Program-made: the position numbers and the translations under genes
Shown: piece after piece, positions 1 to 6,630 of the stretch
Numbering within the stretch: position 1 is the first letter of the stretch
Layout: every line of letters starts with the position of its first letter
Origin: Bacillota bacterium
Lineage (GTDB): Bacteria; Bacillota; Clostridia; Christensenellales; Borkfalkiaceae
NCBI GenBank assembly: GCA_003343995.1
Contig: QAKE01000049.1
Span: forward strand, 1 to 25,622
Reading direction: 5' to 3'
DNA: 25,622 nt
Notes under the pieces: generated by a model
The model's database searches: none
The model's input: the letters and a program-made list of their open reading frames with translations, nothing else
Told to the model about the DNA's origin: nothing

Positions 1-288
1 CAGACTGCAATATAAATCGTCCCATGTCGGATTTATCGTTTCAATCAAATTCAATTTTGCTCTTCTCGATCCGCCTTTTATTTGTTTTTCCCGTTTTATC
101 GCTTCGGTAATATCCGAAAACGTTTCGTAATAACCGAGTTTCACGATATTATATTTTTTCGTGAGCCCCTCAATCGTCTTGCTTTTGTGTTCCGCAACCC
201 GACGGATTAAATCATTTGTTACGCCCGTATATAGCGTTCCGTTCCTTTTGTTAAACATAATATACACATAGGAATAATGTCCGTTCAT
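1..288 (-). CDS. GIY-YIG nuclease family protein (3' end cut by window edge)
   Basis: The reverse strand reads open for 96 codons from ATG at 286-288 to the left edge with no stop, so the C-terminus is missing. The N-terminus has the GIY-YIG core in the form YVYI...LYTGVTNDLIRRVAEH (residues 7-34), followed by a Lys/Arg-rich helix region with REKQIKG near residue 66 and NPTWDDLY near residue 87, which is usual in the small single-domain bacterial GIY-YIG proteins of about 90-110 residues. These are single-strand or structure-directed endonuclease folds; the biological role of the stand-alone family is mostly unknown. The ribosome site GAAGAGGG lies just upstream of the ATG. A REP-like repeat lies only 14 bases upstream of the start. 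Family assignment is firm; substrate is not known. Confidence 0.85.
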   Translation of the reverse strand, partial: MNGHYSYVYIMFNKRNGTLYTGVTNDLIRRVAEHKSKTIEGLTKKYNIVKLGYYETFSDITEAIKREKQIKGGSRRAKLNLIETINPTWDDLYCSL

Positions 289-301
289 TTTTCCCTCTTC
301 C

Positions 302-337
302 GGATTGCTTCGTCGCTTCGCTCCTCGCAATGACGAA
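302..337. repeat. Dispersed REP-like palindromic repeat
   Basis: Read on the minus strand this is the GTCATTGCGAGGAGCGAAGC type sequence that is scattered in many unrelated bacterial genomes (recognised from general knowledge, not from a search). It can fold through ATTGC (304-308) with GCAAT (327-331) around a Ser/Arg-codon-like GCGAAGCGACGAAG centre. It occurs once in this window, between two minus-strand genes, directly in front of the GIY-YIG nuclease. Confidence 0.6.
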
Positions 338-360
338 GGGCGTGCTTAAAAAATCGTAAT

Positions 361-630
361 TTACTTCACATGAAAGTTAAACTTACTTTTAAATTCGTTA
401 AAACATTTCTTGCATATCCATTGGGATTGTCCTATCTGTTCATCTACGGTACAGTAGCCTTCCGTATCGCAATCTTCAATGTTTAAATCGGTTATTTTTT
501 GCCGACAAAATATACTATGCTCATGGTCGTTTGTTTTCGTAGACGCAAATTTTTCCAAAGTAAACGCTGCTCCGTCCAAATATCCGTCATATGTATCGAG
601 TCTCCAATCGTTTTCTGTTTTCTTAACCAT
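361..630 (-). CDS. Small Cys/His-rich protein, possible zinc binder
   Basis: An 89-residue protein starting at ATG 628-630 behind GGAGAAT, ending with TAA at 361. It has an acidic middle and a pattern of HEH (37-39), a cysteine at about 42, cysteines at about 54 and 59, and a C-terminal WICKKCFNEFK with a CxxC pair. This spacing resembles a family of clostridial hypotheticals with the form DHxHCxFCxxxF...GYCT...WICxxCFxDF; I know the pattern but no function for it. The Cys/His clusters suggest metal binding (inference). It is preceded by its own AT-rich upstream region and followed by the REP-like repeat. Codon use is more AT-rich than the backbone genes. Confidence 0.7.
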   Translation of the reverse strand: MVKKTENDWRLDTYDGYLDGAAFTLEKFASTKTNDHEHSIFCRQKITDLNIEDCDTEGYCTVDEQIGQSQWICKKCFNEFKSKFNFHVK

Positions 631-687
631 TTTTATTCTCCGTTAAAATACATTGTGTCTTTCAGATATTATAAAGCAAATACATTA

Positions 688-738
688 AAAAGTAAAATAA
701 ATAAGCGCACTTGCCTTGTTTGCAAGGCAGAGTGCGCT
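688..738 (-). terminator. Intrinsic terminator of the minus-strand membrane-protein gene
   Basis: AGCGCACT (704-711) pairs with AGTGCGCT (731-738), and TGCCTTG (712-718) with CAAGGCA (723-729). On the minus strand the hairpin is followed by a T-rich tract (TTATTTATTTTACTTTTT). It lies just after the stop of the gene at 756-1550. Confidence 0.8.
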
Positions 739-755
739 CTATATGCGGCTTTTCG

Positions 756-1550
756 TTATTTGCAAAGCTCCGTTTCGCTTTTTTGCGGCGGTACGGCGAA
801 AAACAAACATACCACCGAAAACACCGTGAGCACCGTTCCGAACAGAATATAATACAGCTTATACGGCACCAAAAAGGAAAACAGCAAAAACGTCAGCCCG
901 AACAGAAAATATTTCGGCGCGCGGCGGCGGCTGAACACCGGCTTTAACAATTCTTTCATCTTTTCCGCAAAGGTCAGCTTGTTTTCCTTCAGCGCCTCCG
1001 CGGGCAGCATATCGGCGTTTTTGAACAGCTTATACGTTTCGTCGCCCCCGCACAGCTCTATTTTGTCGCCGAACGCCCGCGCGAAACCGCGTATCTCCGC
1101 GGAAAATTCCGGCGCGAACACGTACGCCTTTTTACTGCCGCTCAAAAAATACGCGCGGCTCAGATCGTCCTTCTTCACCCCGTCAAAGGAAAAGCAGGGG
1201 TATACGTAGGCGTCGTTTTCCCGTACGTAAACGCCCTTTTTCGTGGCGGCGGCGGTTTTTCCCAACGCCGTAAAGGCGGCGGCGAACAGCTTTTGCGTTT
1301 CCTTTCTCAATCCGAGATAGAACATCAGGTTTTCTTTTTTTCGGTTTTCCTGCAGGGAAAGGGTGGTTTTTTCCCGCTTGCCGTATAATTTATAAAAGCA
1401 CAGCGCGGCGACGGCGAGCGCGAGAAGGGCGGCGAGCGTTACGGCAAGGGGAATGCTCAAAAAAGAGGCGAGCAATACGAACAGCACCAAAAAGGCGGCG
1501 AATCCCGAAAAAAACGCGTCGAAAAACACGGAGAACAACATTCTTTTCAT
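756..1550 (-). CDS. Hypothetical membrane protein with four predicted helices
   Basis: 264 residues, start ATG at 1548-1550 behind GAGGATT. Two long hydrophobic segments lie at the N-terminus (about 8-30 and 33-55) and two at the C-terminus (about 212-230 and 232-252), enclosing a mostly soluble block of about 150 residues (60-210) that is probably cytoplasmic because of its Lys/Arg-rich borders (RRR at 208-210). The soluble block has no motif I recognise; its pattern of FSFDGVKKDDL and VFAPEFSAEIRGFA gives no catalytic signature. GC content and codon use match the backbone, so it is probably native. It is monocistronic, with its own terminator and a divergent neighbour nadD-yqeK. Function unknown. 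Confidence 0.75.
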   Translation of the reverse strand: MKRMLFSVFFDAFFSGFAAFLVLFVLLASFLSIPLAVTLAALLALAVAALCFYKLYGKREKTTLSLQENRKKENLMFYLGLRKETQKLFAAAFTALGKTAAATKKGVYVRENDAYVYPCFSFDGVKKDDLSRAYFLSGSKKAYVFAPEFSAEIRGFARAFGDKIELCGGDETYKLFKNADMLPAEALKENKLTFAEKMKELLKPVFSRRRAPKYFLFGLTFLLFSFLVPYKLYYILFGTVLTVFSVVCLFFAVPPQKSETELCK

Positions 1551-1619
1551 TTTTAATCCTCGATTTTTGTTTTTTTATATGTTTCCCGTATTTTGCAAAA
1601 GATAAACGTAAAAAACAGC

Positions 1620-1648
1620 TTGTAAAAACGCCGCCGATTTGTTATAAT
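1620..1648 (+). promoter_or_regulatory. Promoter of nadD-yqeK-rsfS, predicted leaderless
   Basis: -35 TTGTAA (1620-1625), 17-base spacer, -10 TATAAT (1643-1648). The ATG of the gene begins at 1655, six bases after the -10 box, where transcription would be expected to start. No Shine-Dalgarno sequence fits between. Confidence 0.75.
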
Positions 1649-1654
1649 AAAATC

Positions 1655-2779
1655 ATGAACAAGATCGGCATACTCGGCGGCACGTTCGACCCCGTGCACA
1701 ACGAACATATCACCATGGCGGAGCGGGTGAAGGAGGAGCTGAACCTCTCCGCGCTCGTCGTCGTGCCCACCTTTACGCCCCCGCACAAATCGCATAGCGA
1801 ATGCGCCCCCGCGGCGGCGCGGGAGGAAATGCTGAAAGAGGTTTTCGGCGCGGAAAACGTATGCGATTACGAAATTCGCGCGGGCGGCACCAGCTATACC
1901 TACAAAACGCTGGAATACTTAAAGGGAATATACCCCGACGGCGAACTTTTTTTCATCGTCGGCGGCGATATGCTGGAAAACTTCAAAACGTGGCGCTGTC
2001 CCGAACGAATTCTGGCGGCGGCGCGGCTCGCCGCGTTCGAGCGGGAGGGGGCGTACGTCGATTTCGATAAGGAAAGTCGGTATCTTGCGGAGCGTTACGG
2101 CGCGGACGTCATCCGCCTTTCCTATCGCGGCAAGCGGGTTTCCTCTACGAAAATCCGTCTTTACGCCATGTTCGGGCTGGATATTTCGCCATTCGTTCCC
2201 GCCGCCGTTGCGCGGTATATCGCTGAAAAAGGGCTGTACCCGCCCACGCCCGCCGTCGAACTCGTCAAATCGGTATTGCACGAAAAGCGGTTCAGGCACA
2301 CGGCGAACGTGGCGGCTTGCGCGCTCGACAAGGCGAAGGGGCTGAACCTAGACCGCGACACGGTATTCGACGCCTGCGTCTATCACGATATTGCGAAGTA
2401 CGCCGACAAATCGAAATTTCCCTCCGCCGTACCCGCGGACGCGCCCGAACCGGTGGCGCACGCCTTTCTCGGCGCGTACATGCTCGAACACGCCTTCGGC
2501 GTAACGGACGGGGACGTGCTCAACGCCGTGAGGTACCACACCACGGGCAGGGCGGGAATGAGCAATCTGGAAAAGCTGGTGTTCGTTGCCGACATGGTGG
2601 AGGAAGGGCGCTCGTTCGAGGGCGTGGAGCGGCTGAGAATGCTTTTCGACGCCGATTTCGACGCGTGTTTCGCCGCCTGCGTGGAAACGACGTACCGCCA
2701 CCTTGTGAGCGAGGGAAAAACACCGTACCGTCTTACGGCGGAATGTTACGAATATTATGTAAAGGAGAAAAAAATTTGA
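1655..2779 (+). CDS. nadD: Nicotinate-nucleotide adenylyltransferase fused to YqeK-type HD hydrolase
   Basis: 374 residues, about twice a normal NadD. Residues 1-195 are NadD: it joins NaMN and ATP to give deamido-NAD in NAD synthesis, shown by GGTFDPVHNEH (8-18), the PPHKS loop (42-46) and RVSSTKIR (161-168). Residues 196-374 are a YqeK-type HD phosphohydrolase (family: symmetrical Ap4A cleavage) with the first metal histidine in RFRHTANVA (H215), the YHDIAKY motif (H244-D245) and HTTGRAGMSNLEKLVFVADM further on. In Bacillus these are two neighbouring genes, so the fusion fits the usual order nadD-yqeK-rsfS. The start at 1655 is fixed by the NadD N-terminus; there is no Shine-Dalgarno site and the -10 box lies six bases upstream, so the message may be leaderless. 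The stop overlaps the rsfS start. Confidence 0.95.
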   Translation: MNKIGILGGTFDPVHNEHITMAERVKEELNLSALVVVPTFTPPHKSHSECAPAAAREEMLKEVFGAENVCDYEIRAGGTSYTYKTLEYLKGIYPDGELFFIVGGDMLENFKTWRCPERILAAARLAAFEREGAYVDFDKESRYLAERYGADVIRLSYRGKRVSSTKIRLYAMFGLDISPFVPAAVARYIAEKGLYPPTPAVELVKSVLHEKRFRHTANVAACALDKAKGLNLDRDTVFDACVYHDIAKYADKSKFPSAVPADAPEPVAHAFLGAYMLEHAFGVTDGDVLNAVRYHTTGRAGMSNLEKLVFVADMVEEGRSFEGVERLRMLFDADFDACFAACVETTYRHLVSEGKTPYRLTAECYEYYVKEKKI

Positions 2780-3120
2780 ACAGCAAAGAATTGGCTCTGA
2801 CGGTATGCAAAATACTTTCGGACAAGAAAGCGACGGACATTTTGAAAATCGACGTTACGGACAAGAGCATCATCGCCGATTACCACGTCATCGCCACGGG
2901 GCGCAGCATGACGCACGTGAAGAGTCTGGCGGAGAATCTCGAAGAGGAACTCGATAAGCTGGAAACCGCGCCTCTGCGCCGCGAAGGCGTGCGGGAGGGG
3001 CGCTGGGCGGTGCTCGACTACGGCGATGTGATCGTGCACCTGTTCAACGACGAAAGCCGCCTTTTTTATCACCTCGAACGGCTTTTGGACAGCGGCGAGA
3101 ACACGGAAAAAATGGATTGA
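2776..3120 (+). CDS. rsfS: Ribosomal silencing factor RsfS
   Basis: 114 residues, the usual RsfS/Iojap length. The family binds ribosomal protein L14 (uL14) and blocks subunit joining when nutrients are short. Family features are visible: LNSKELALTVCKILSDKKATDI at the N-terminus, the central SIIADYHVIATGRSMTHVKSLA segment, and WAVLDYGDVIVHLFNDESRLFYHLERL at the C-terminus. The start is TTG at 2776-2778; it overlaps the TGA stop of nadD-yqeK (2777-2779) and is placed by AAGGAGA eight bases upstream and by the family N-terminus. The reading frame is open far upstream, but that part lies inside the YqeK domain in another frame and is not coding. Last gene of the operon. Confidence 0.93.
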   Translation: MNSKELALTVCKILSDKKATDILKIDVTDKSIIADYHVIATGRSMTHVKSLAENLEEELDKLETAPLRREGVREGRWAVLDYGDVIVHLFNDESRLFYHLERLLDSGENTEKMD

Positions 3121-3150
3121 AAAAAGCGCGCCGCTTTTTAAGCGGCGCGC
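3120..3150. terminator. Terminator between convergent genes
   Basis: GCGCGCCGCTT (3126-3136) and AAGCGGCGCGC (3140-3150) form a perfect 11-bp stem with a 3-base loop. The run of six A at 3120-3125 becomes the T tract on the minus strand, so it mainly ends the minus-strand gene at 3169-3453; it may also stop rsfS read-through. Confidence 0.8.
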
Positions 3151-3168
3151 AAAGGGGAAAAGCGTTTT

Positions 3169-3453
3169 TCAACGCCTGTCGGCAACGTAAATGCGGTTGA
3201 TTTCGTCGGGGCGGATTTCGATGTTGTGCACCCGCCTGCGCTCTCTGACCGGCTTTTTCGCCGGCGCGGGGGCGGGCTTTTCCTTTACGGGCTCGGGCTT
3301 TTCCTCCGCCGGTTTAACCGGCGTTTTCGGCGCGTTCGTTTTTATGTAGTAAACGCACAGCCGCACGAAAAGCACGCTGACGAACGACAGCGCGAAAAAC
3401 ATGAGCGTGTATAAAAATCCCGCGAAAAATGAGGATAAAAGCGCGTATTGCAT
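3169..3453 (-). CDS. Small single-pass membrane protein with Pro/Lys/Glu-rich tail
   Basis: 94 residues when started at ATG 3451-3453 (MQYALLSSFF), behind GGGAG. The frame is open further upstream to 3582, but that extension runs through an AT-rich stretch with a TATAAT-like box (minus strand, 3484-3489), so I take the internal start. Residues about 5-35 are one hydrophobic segment; then comes a linker rich in proline, lysine and glutamate (PVKPAEEKPEPVKEKPAPAPAKKPV) and a charged C-terminus RRRVHNIEIRPDEINRIYVADRR. The layout suggests a bitopic protein whose tail spans the wall or contacts a cytoplasmic partner. No family recognised. Confidence 0.6.
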   Translation of the reverse strand: MQYALLSSFFAGFLYTLMFFALSFVSVLFVRLCVYYIKTNAPKTPVKPAEEKPEPVKEKPAPAPAKKPVRERRRVHNIEIRPDEINRIYVADRR

Positions 3454-3553
3454 GATGAGTTGTTCTCCCGTTTCGTTTTCTCGATTATAGTATAAACGGA
3501 CGGTATAAAAATGGAAGAACGCGGCGAAAAAACGGATATTTTGTAAAAATCGC

Positions 3554-3582
3554 TTTACAAATCGCCGCAAAAGAGTTATCAT
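3554..3582 (+). promoter_or_regulatory. Promoter of the FMN riboswitch and ribU
   Basis: -35 TTTACA (3554-3559), 17-base spacer, -10 TATCAT (3577-3582). The riboswitch begins about 16 bases after the -10 box. Confidence 0.65.
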
Positions 3583-3597
3583 TTAAAAAAATTCAAT

Positions 3598-3715
3598 GTT
3601 CTTTGGGGTAAGGTGCAATTCCTTTCCGATAGTGAAAGTCTATGAACGCGCTTGTTTTGCGCGCCGACGGGGTGAAATTCCCCGACCGACGGTATAGTCC
3701 GGATGTGAAAAGAAC
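3598..3715 (+). promoter_or_regulatory. FMN riboswitch (RFN element)
   Basis: The closing helix is GTTCTT (3598-3603) with AAGAAC (3710-3715). Inside are the conserved RFN blocks in order: TTTGGGGTAAGGTGCAATTC, then AGTGAAAGTCTATGAACGCG with a variable GC hairpin, then GGGGTGAAATTCCCCGACCG, ACGGTATAGTCCGGATG. The aptamer senses FMN and switches off riboflavin uptake or synthesis genes. The terminator hairpin just downstream gives transcriptional control of ribU. Confidence 0.93.
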
Positions 3716-3753
3716 GATGTTTCGCCGCGTTTTCGCGCCGCCGATAAAATCGC

Positions 3754-3788
3754 TTTCCGAAGATTTTGAATTTTCGGAAAATTTTTTT
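3754..3788 (+). terminator. Riboswitch-controlled intrinsic terminator
   Basis: TTTCCGAA (3754-3761) pairs with TTCGGAAA (3773-3780), followed by a seven-T run (3782-3788). It lies between the FMN aptamer and the ribosome site of ribU, the expected place for the expression platform. Confidence 0.8.
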
Positions 3789-3806
3789 ATTCGGAGGCGT
3801 TTTTTT

Positions 3807-4415
3807 ATGCAAACCTATTCCAAAACCAAAATTTTAGCGGGCAGCGCGGTGTTCGCCGCGCTGGCGTACCTCGTTTCCTTTCTGGAATTTCCCCTCTTTC
3901 CCGCGGCGCCCTTTTTAAAGCTGGATTTTTCCAACGTGTTCGTTCTGCTCGGCGGGTTCATGTTCGGTCCCGCGGCGGGCGCGGCGATTTCCGCGGTCAA
4001 GGAGCTTATCTGTTTTTTGACGAAGTCCTCCACCGGCGGCGTGGGGGAAATCGCCAACTTTCTGCTCACCTGCTCCTTTATTTTGGTGCCGACCGTCGCT
4101 TACCGCTTCAAAAAAGGGTTCGCGTGGGTGTGCGCCTACCTCGCGTGCGGCGTCGTTTTGCAGACGGGCGCGGGGCTGCTCGTCAACCGTTTCATCAATT
4201 TTCCCCTCTTCATGGGGGCGTCCGCGGCGCAGATGTTCGCCGATTTATGGCAGTTCGTGCTGTTTTTCAACCTCGTGAAGGGCGCGGCGATCGCGCTCGT
4301 CACAGTGCTTTTGTATAAGCACGTTTCGCGGCTTTTCAAAAACATGCATCCCGTGCGGAAAAAAAAGAAGAACGACGGGGACGTTCCTTCCGAGGGAGAA
4401 GAAACAAACTCATAA
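3807..4415 (+). CDS. ribU: Riboflavin ECF transporter substrate-binding subunit RibU
   Basis: 202 residues with about six hydrophobic helices; the S-component that binds riboflavin in the membrane and works with the shared EcfA-EcfA'-EcfT module encoded elsewhere. The RibU/ECF signature KLDFSNVFVLLGGFMFGPAAG lies at about residues 39-59, with AAISAVKELICFLT after it. The start ATG 3807 is set by TCGGAGG nine bases upstream and by the hydrophobic N-terminus; the frame is open back into the riboswitch but that part is the aptamer. The C-terminal tail is highly charged (KNMHPVRKKKKNDGD) and cytoplasmic. Regulation by FMN is shown by the upstream riboswitch, which also strengthens the assignment to riboflavin rather than another vitamin. 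Confidence 0.93.
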   Translation: MQTYSKTKILAGSAVFAALAYLVSFLEFPLFPAAPFLKLDFSNVFVLLGGFMFGPAAGAAISAVKELICFLTKSSTGGVGEIANFLLTCSFILVPTVAYRFKKGFAWVCAYLACGVVLQTGAGLLVNRFINFPLFMGASAAQMFADLWQFVLFFNLVKGAAIALVTVLLYKHVSRLFKNMHPVRKKKKNDGDVPSEGEETNS

Positions 4416-4421
4416 AAACCC

Positions 4422-4450
4422 TTTACAACGACAAGGTTTCGTAATATAAT
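4422..4450 (+). promoter_or_regulatory. Promoter of tsaE-tsaB-rimI, predicted leaderless
   Basis: -35 TTTACA (4422-4427), 17-base spacer, -10 TATAAT (4445-4450), then AGAAGT and the tsaE ATG at 4457. The geometry (six bases from -10 to ATG) equals that of nadD and cca in this window. Confidence 0.75.
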
Positions 4451-4456
4451 AGAAGT

Positions 4457-4861
4457 ATGGAAATTTTTCTCAGCGACGGCGAGGCGGCTACGCGGGCGTT
4501 TGCCGCGCGCTTTGCCAAACAACTGAAATCGGGGGACGTCGTGCGGCTGTTCGGCGAGCTCGGCGCGGGCAAAACCGCCTTCGTCAAGGGGCTGGCGGAA
4601 GGGCTGGGCATCGACGACGAGGTCGTTTCCCCGACGTATTCCTATCTCAACGTGTACGGCGATTATCTGTATCATTACGATTGTTACCGCCTCTCCTGCG
4701 GCGACGACGCCGTCGCTTTGGGGCTTAGCGATTATTTCGGAGAGGAAAACGTGTGCGTGATAGAGTGGTCGGAAAACGTGGAATCGGCTTTGCCGGAAAA
4801 CTGCGTGGAGATCACCATAGAAAAGACGGGCGAAAACGGCAGGAAGATTACGGTAAAATGA
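4457..4861 (+). CDS. tsaE: tRNA t6A biosynthesis ATPase TsaE
   Basis: 134 residues, slightly below the usual 140-155. P-loop ATPase of the TsaB-TsaD-TsaE complex that makes threonylcarbamoyl-A37 in ANN-decoding tRNAs. The Walker A motif GELGAGKT is at residues 33-40, followed by the family strings VVSPTYSYLNVY (55-66) and YHYDCYRL (72-79), and the late VCVIEWSENV. The start is fixed by family alignment; no Shine-Dalgarno site is present in the six bases between the -10 box and ATG. The stop overlaps the tsaB start as ATGA, so the two are translationally coupled. tsaD is not in this window. Confidence 0.95.
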   Translation: MEIFLSDGEAATRAFAARFAKQLKSGDVVRLFGELGAGKTAFVKGLAEGLGIDDEVVSPTYSYLNVYGDYLYHYDCYRLSCGDDAVALGLSDYFGEENVCVIEWSENVESALPENCVEITIEKTGENGRKITVK

Positions 4862-5463
4862 ATTATCTCGGCATCGATACGAGCGGCGCGCCGCTCACCG
4901 TCGTCCTGCGGTACGGCGGCAAAAATTATCAATACGCGGAAGAAAACTGCGGCACGCGCCATTCGGTGGCGCTGATGCCCGCCGTGGACGCGCTGCTGAA
5001 AGAGGCGGGGGCGCGCCTTTCGGAATTGGATTTTTTCGCCTGCGTCGTCGGCGCGGGTTCGTTTACGGGCATCCGCATCGGCGTTTCCGCCGTGAAGGCG
5101 CTCTGCTTTGCGGAAAATAAAAACGCCCTGCCCCTCACATCTTTCGACGTGCTGGCATACGATGTACCGAATGGCAGCGCGCTCTGCGTGATCGACGCCC
5201 GCCACGGCGCGTATTACGTGCAGGTTTACGAAAATTTCCGCCCCGCGGGCGAGGCAAAATTCGTCCTCGCGGAGGAATACGAGGCGCTTTGCGCGCGCTA
5301 TTCCGTCGCCGCGGCGACGGAGGTGCCCCATCTTTCCCATCGGTGCGACGTGACGAAAGGGCTGTGCGCGGCGATCGAGGGCAGGGCGGCGGAAAATACC
5401 GCGGATTTGGACGCGCTCCGTCCGCTTTACATCAGAAAATCGCAGGCGGAAGAGGGACGATGA
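4858..5463 (+). CDS. tsaB: tRNA t6A biosynthesis protein TsaB
   Basis: 201 residues, an inactive ASKHA-fold protein that dimerises with TsaD and is needed for t6A. The N-terminus MNYLGIDTSGAPLTV and the motif GAGSFTGIRIGVSAVKAL (about 62-79) are diagnostic. The ATG at 4858-4860 overlaps the tsaE stop; the stop at 5461-5463 overlaps the next ATG. The longer open frame beginning at 4753 lies inside tsaE and is not used. The C-terminal half is less conserved, as usual in TsaB, and ends with PLYIRKSQAEEGR, where LYIR is typical for the family. Confidence 0.94.
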   Translation: MNYLGIDTSGAPLTVVLRYGGKNYQYAEENCGTRHSVALMPAVDALLKEAGARLSELDFFACVVGAGSFTGIRIGVSAVKALCFAENKNALPLTSFDVLAYDVPNGSALCVIDARHGAYYVQVYENFRPAGEAKFVLAEEYEALCARYSVAAATEVPHLSHRCDVTKGLCAAIEGRAAENTADLDALRPLYIRKSQAEEGR

Positions 5464-5894
5464 AACTGCGGCAGTGGAAATATACCGACATCTCCGCCAT
5501 CGCCGCCTTCGAAGAGGCGCAGGAGTTTCCCGACAGATGGAATTTCAACATGCTGGCGGAATCTTTTTTAAACGCGGGTTTTTACGGCGTTCTGGCGGAA
5601 GAGGAGGGGGAAATCATCGGCATCGCCGCGATTTTGTTCAACCCCGAGGGGGCGGATCTCGTCGAACTGCTGGTGGCGGGCGAACGCCGCCGACAGGGCG
5701 TTGCCGACGCCATGATGCGGGCGCTTTTGCAAGAATGCGATAAACGCGAGCTGAAAAAGCTCTTTTTGGAGGTGCGCGCAAGCAACGCGCCCGCCATCGC
5801 CCTCTACCGGAAATACGGCTTTTTCAAAATCGGCGCGCGCCGCGCCTACTATGCGGACGGCGAAAACGCCGACGTCATGTGCCGCGAGGGCTGA
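5460..5894 (+). CDS. rimI: GNAT N-acetyltransferase, RimI type
   Basis: 144 residues. Acetyl-CoA binding motif A is seen as ELLVAGERRRQGVADAMMRAL (about 66-86, with the RRxGxA pyrophosphate loop) and the C-terminal LEVRASNAPAIALYRKYGFFKIGARRAYY is the RimI-type motif B. RimI acetylates the N-terminus of ribosomal protein S18 in E. coli; in Bacillota genomes the gene next to tsaB is routinely a RimI homologue, though substrate is not certain here. The ATG (5460-5462) overlaps the tsaB TGA. Last gene of the tsa operon before a 37-base gap. Confidence 0.88.
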   Translation: MKLRQWKYTDISAIAAFEEAQEFPDRWNFNMLAESFLNAGFYGVLAEEEGEIIGIAAILFNPEGADLVELLVAGERRRQGVADAMMRALLQECDKRELKKLFLEVRASNAPAIALYRKYGFFKIGARRAYYADGENADVMCREG

Positions 5895-5898
5895 CGTC

Positions 5899-5930
5899 TT
5901 TCACCGAAGAAAAAATTTTCGGAGGTGAAA
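5899..5930 (+). promoter_or_regulatory. Hairpin that sequesters the ribosome site of the hydrolase gene
   Basis: TTTCACC (5899-5905) can pair with GGTGAAA (5924-5930), and GAA (5906-5908) with TTC (5918-5920). The Shine-Dalgarno GGAGG of the following gene (5921-5925) sits in the 3' arm, so the stem would lower initiation. Confidence 0.4.
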
Positions 5931-5931
5931 C

Positions 5932-6612
5932 ATGGAAAAAAAGCAGCTTTTATTTTTGCACGGATACCTTTCGAGCGGGGAGGCGTTCGCCGCGCAGACG
6001 CGGTTCTTTTCGCGGTATTTCGAGTGCTTTGCGCCCGATATGCCCGCTTTCGGCAAAAATACCGAAATGCCCTATCCCTACGCGCTGGACGATTACGTGC
6101 ATTGGCTGAAGGACTATATGAAGAAAAACGGCGTCGTGCGACCGCACGTCATCGCCCATTCCTTCGGGGCGCGCGTCGCGGTGAAAGCGGCGGCGGAGGA
6201 CGGAACGCTCTTTTCTTCCCTCGTGCTGACGGGGGCGGCGGGCTTAAAGCCCAAACGCACGCTCAAATACCGCGTGAATAAAATCAGGTTTCGTCTTTTA
6301 AAAAAGTTTAAAAGCAAGGATAAACTGGAAAAATACTATTCTTCCGATTACCGCGCGCTTTCCGCGCCGATGCGGGAGAGCTTTATCAAAATCGTAAACG
6401 AGCATTTGGAGGAAAGCGCGAAAAAGGTGAAAAATCCCGTGCTGCTCGTATACGGCGAAAACGACCGCGAAACGCCGCTTTACATGGCGAAACGCTATAA
6501 AAAGCTCATTCGCGGCAGCCGGCTTGTCGTGCTCGAAAACGCGGGGCATTTCGCGTTTGCCGAGCGCGTTGCCGCCTTCAACTATCCCGTGCGGGAATTT
6601 TTGCTCACTTAA
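5932..6612 (+). CDS. Alpha/beta hydrolase
   Basis: 226 residues, cytoplasmic, no signal peptide. The alpha/beta hydrolase fold is shown by LFLHGYLSSG (oxyanion loop, 7-16), the nucleophile elbow AHSFGAR (Ser77), the acid in VYGENDRETP (Asp178) and the catalytic histidine in NAGHFAF (His206). The elbow has Ala in place of the first Gly of GxSxG, which is tolerated in the family. A basic cap segment (about 107-135, many Lys/Arg) may contact a negatively charged substrate or the membrane (inference). Start ATG 5932 behind GGAGG. It lies between the tsa operon and the MurF-like gene (18 bases to the latter), so may be cotranscribed with cell-wall genes. Substrate unknown. Confidence 0.85.
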   Translation: MEKKQLLFLHGYLSSGEAFAAQTRFFSRYFECFAPDMPAFGKNTEMPYPYALDDYVHWLKDYMKKNGVVRPHVIAHSFGARVAVKAAAEDGTLFSSLVLTGAAGLKPKRTLKYRVNKIRFRLLKKFKSKDKLEKYYSSDYRALSAPMRESFIKIVNEHLEESAKKVKNPVLLVYGENDRETPLYMAKRYKKLIRGSRLVVLENAGHFAFAERVAAFNYPVREFLLT

Positions 6613-6630
6613 AACATGGAGGAACGTTTC

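Noticed and set aside
2317..2775. N-terminal extension of RsfS
   Set aside because: It is an Arg-rich frame within the YqeK domain; TTG 2776 has the ribosome site and the family N-terminus.
3642..3806. N-terminal extension of RibU
   Set aside because: This stretch is the FMN aptamer and its terminator; the ribosome site is at 3793-3797.
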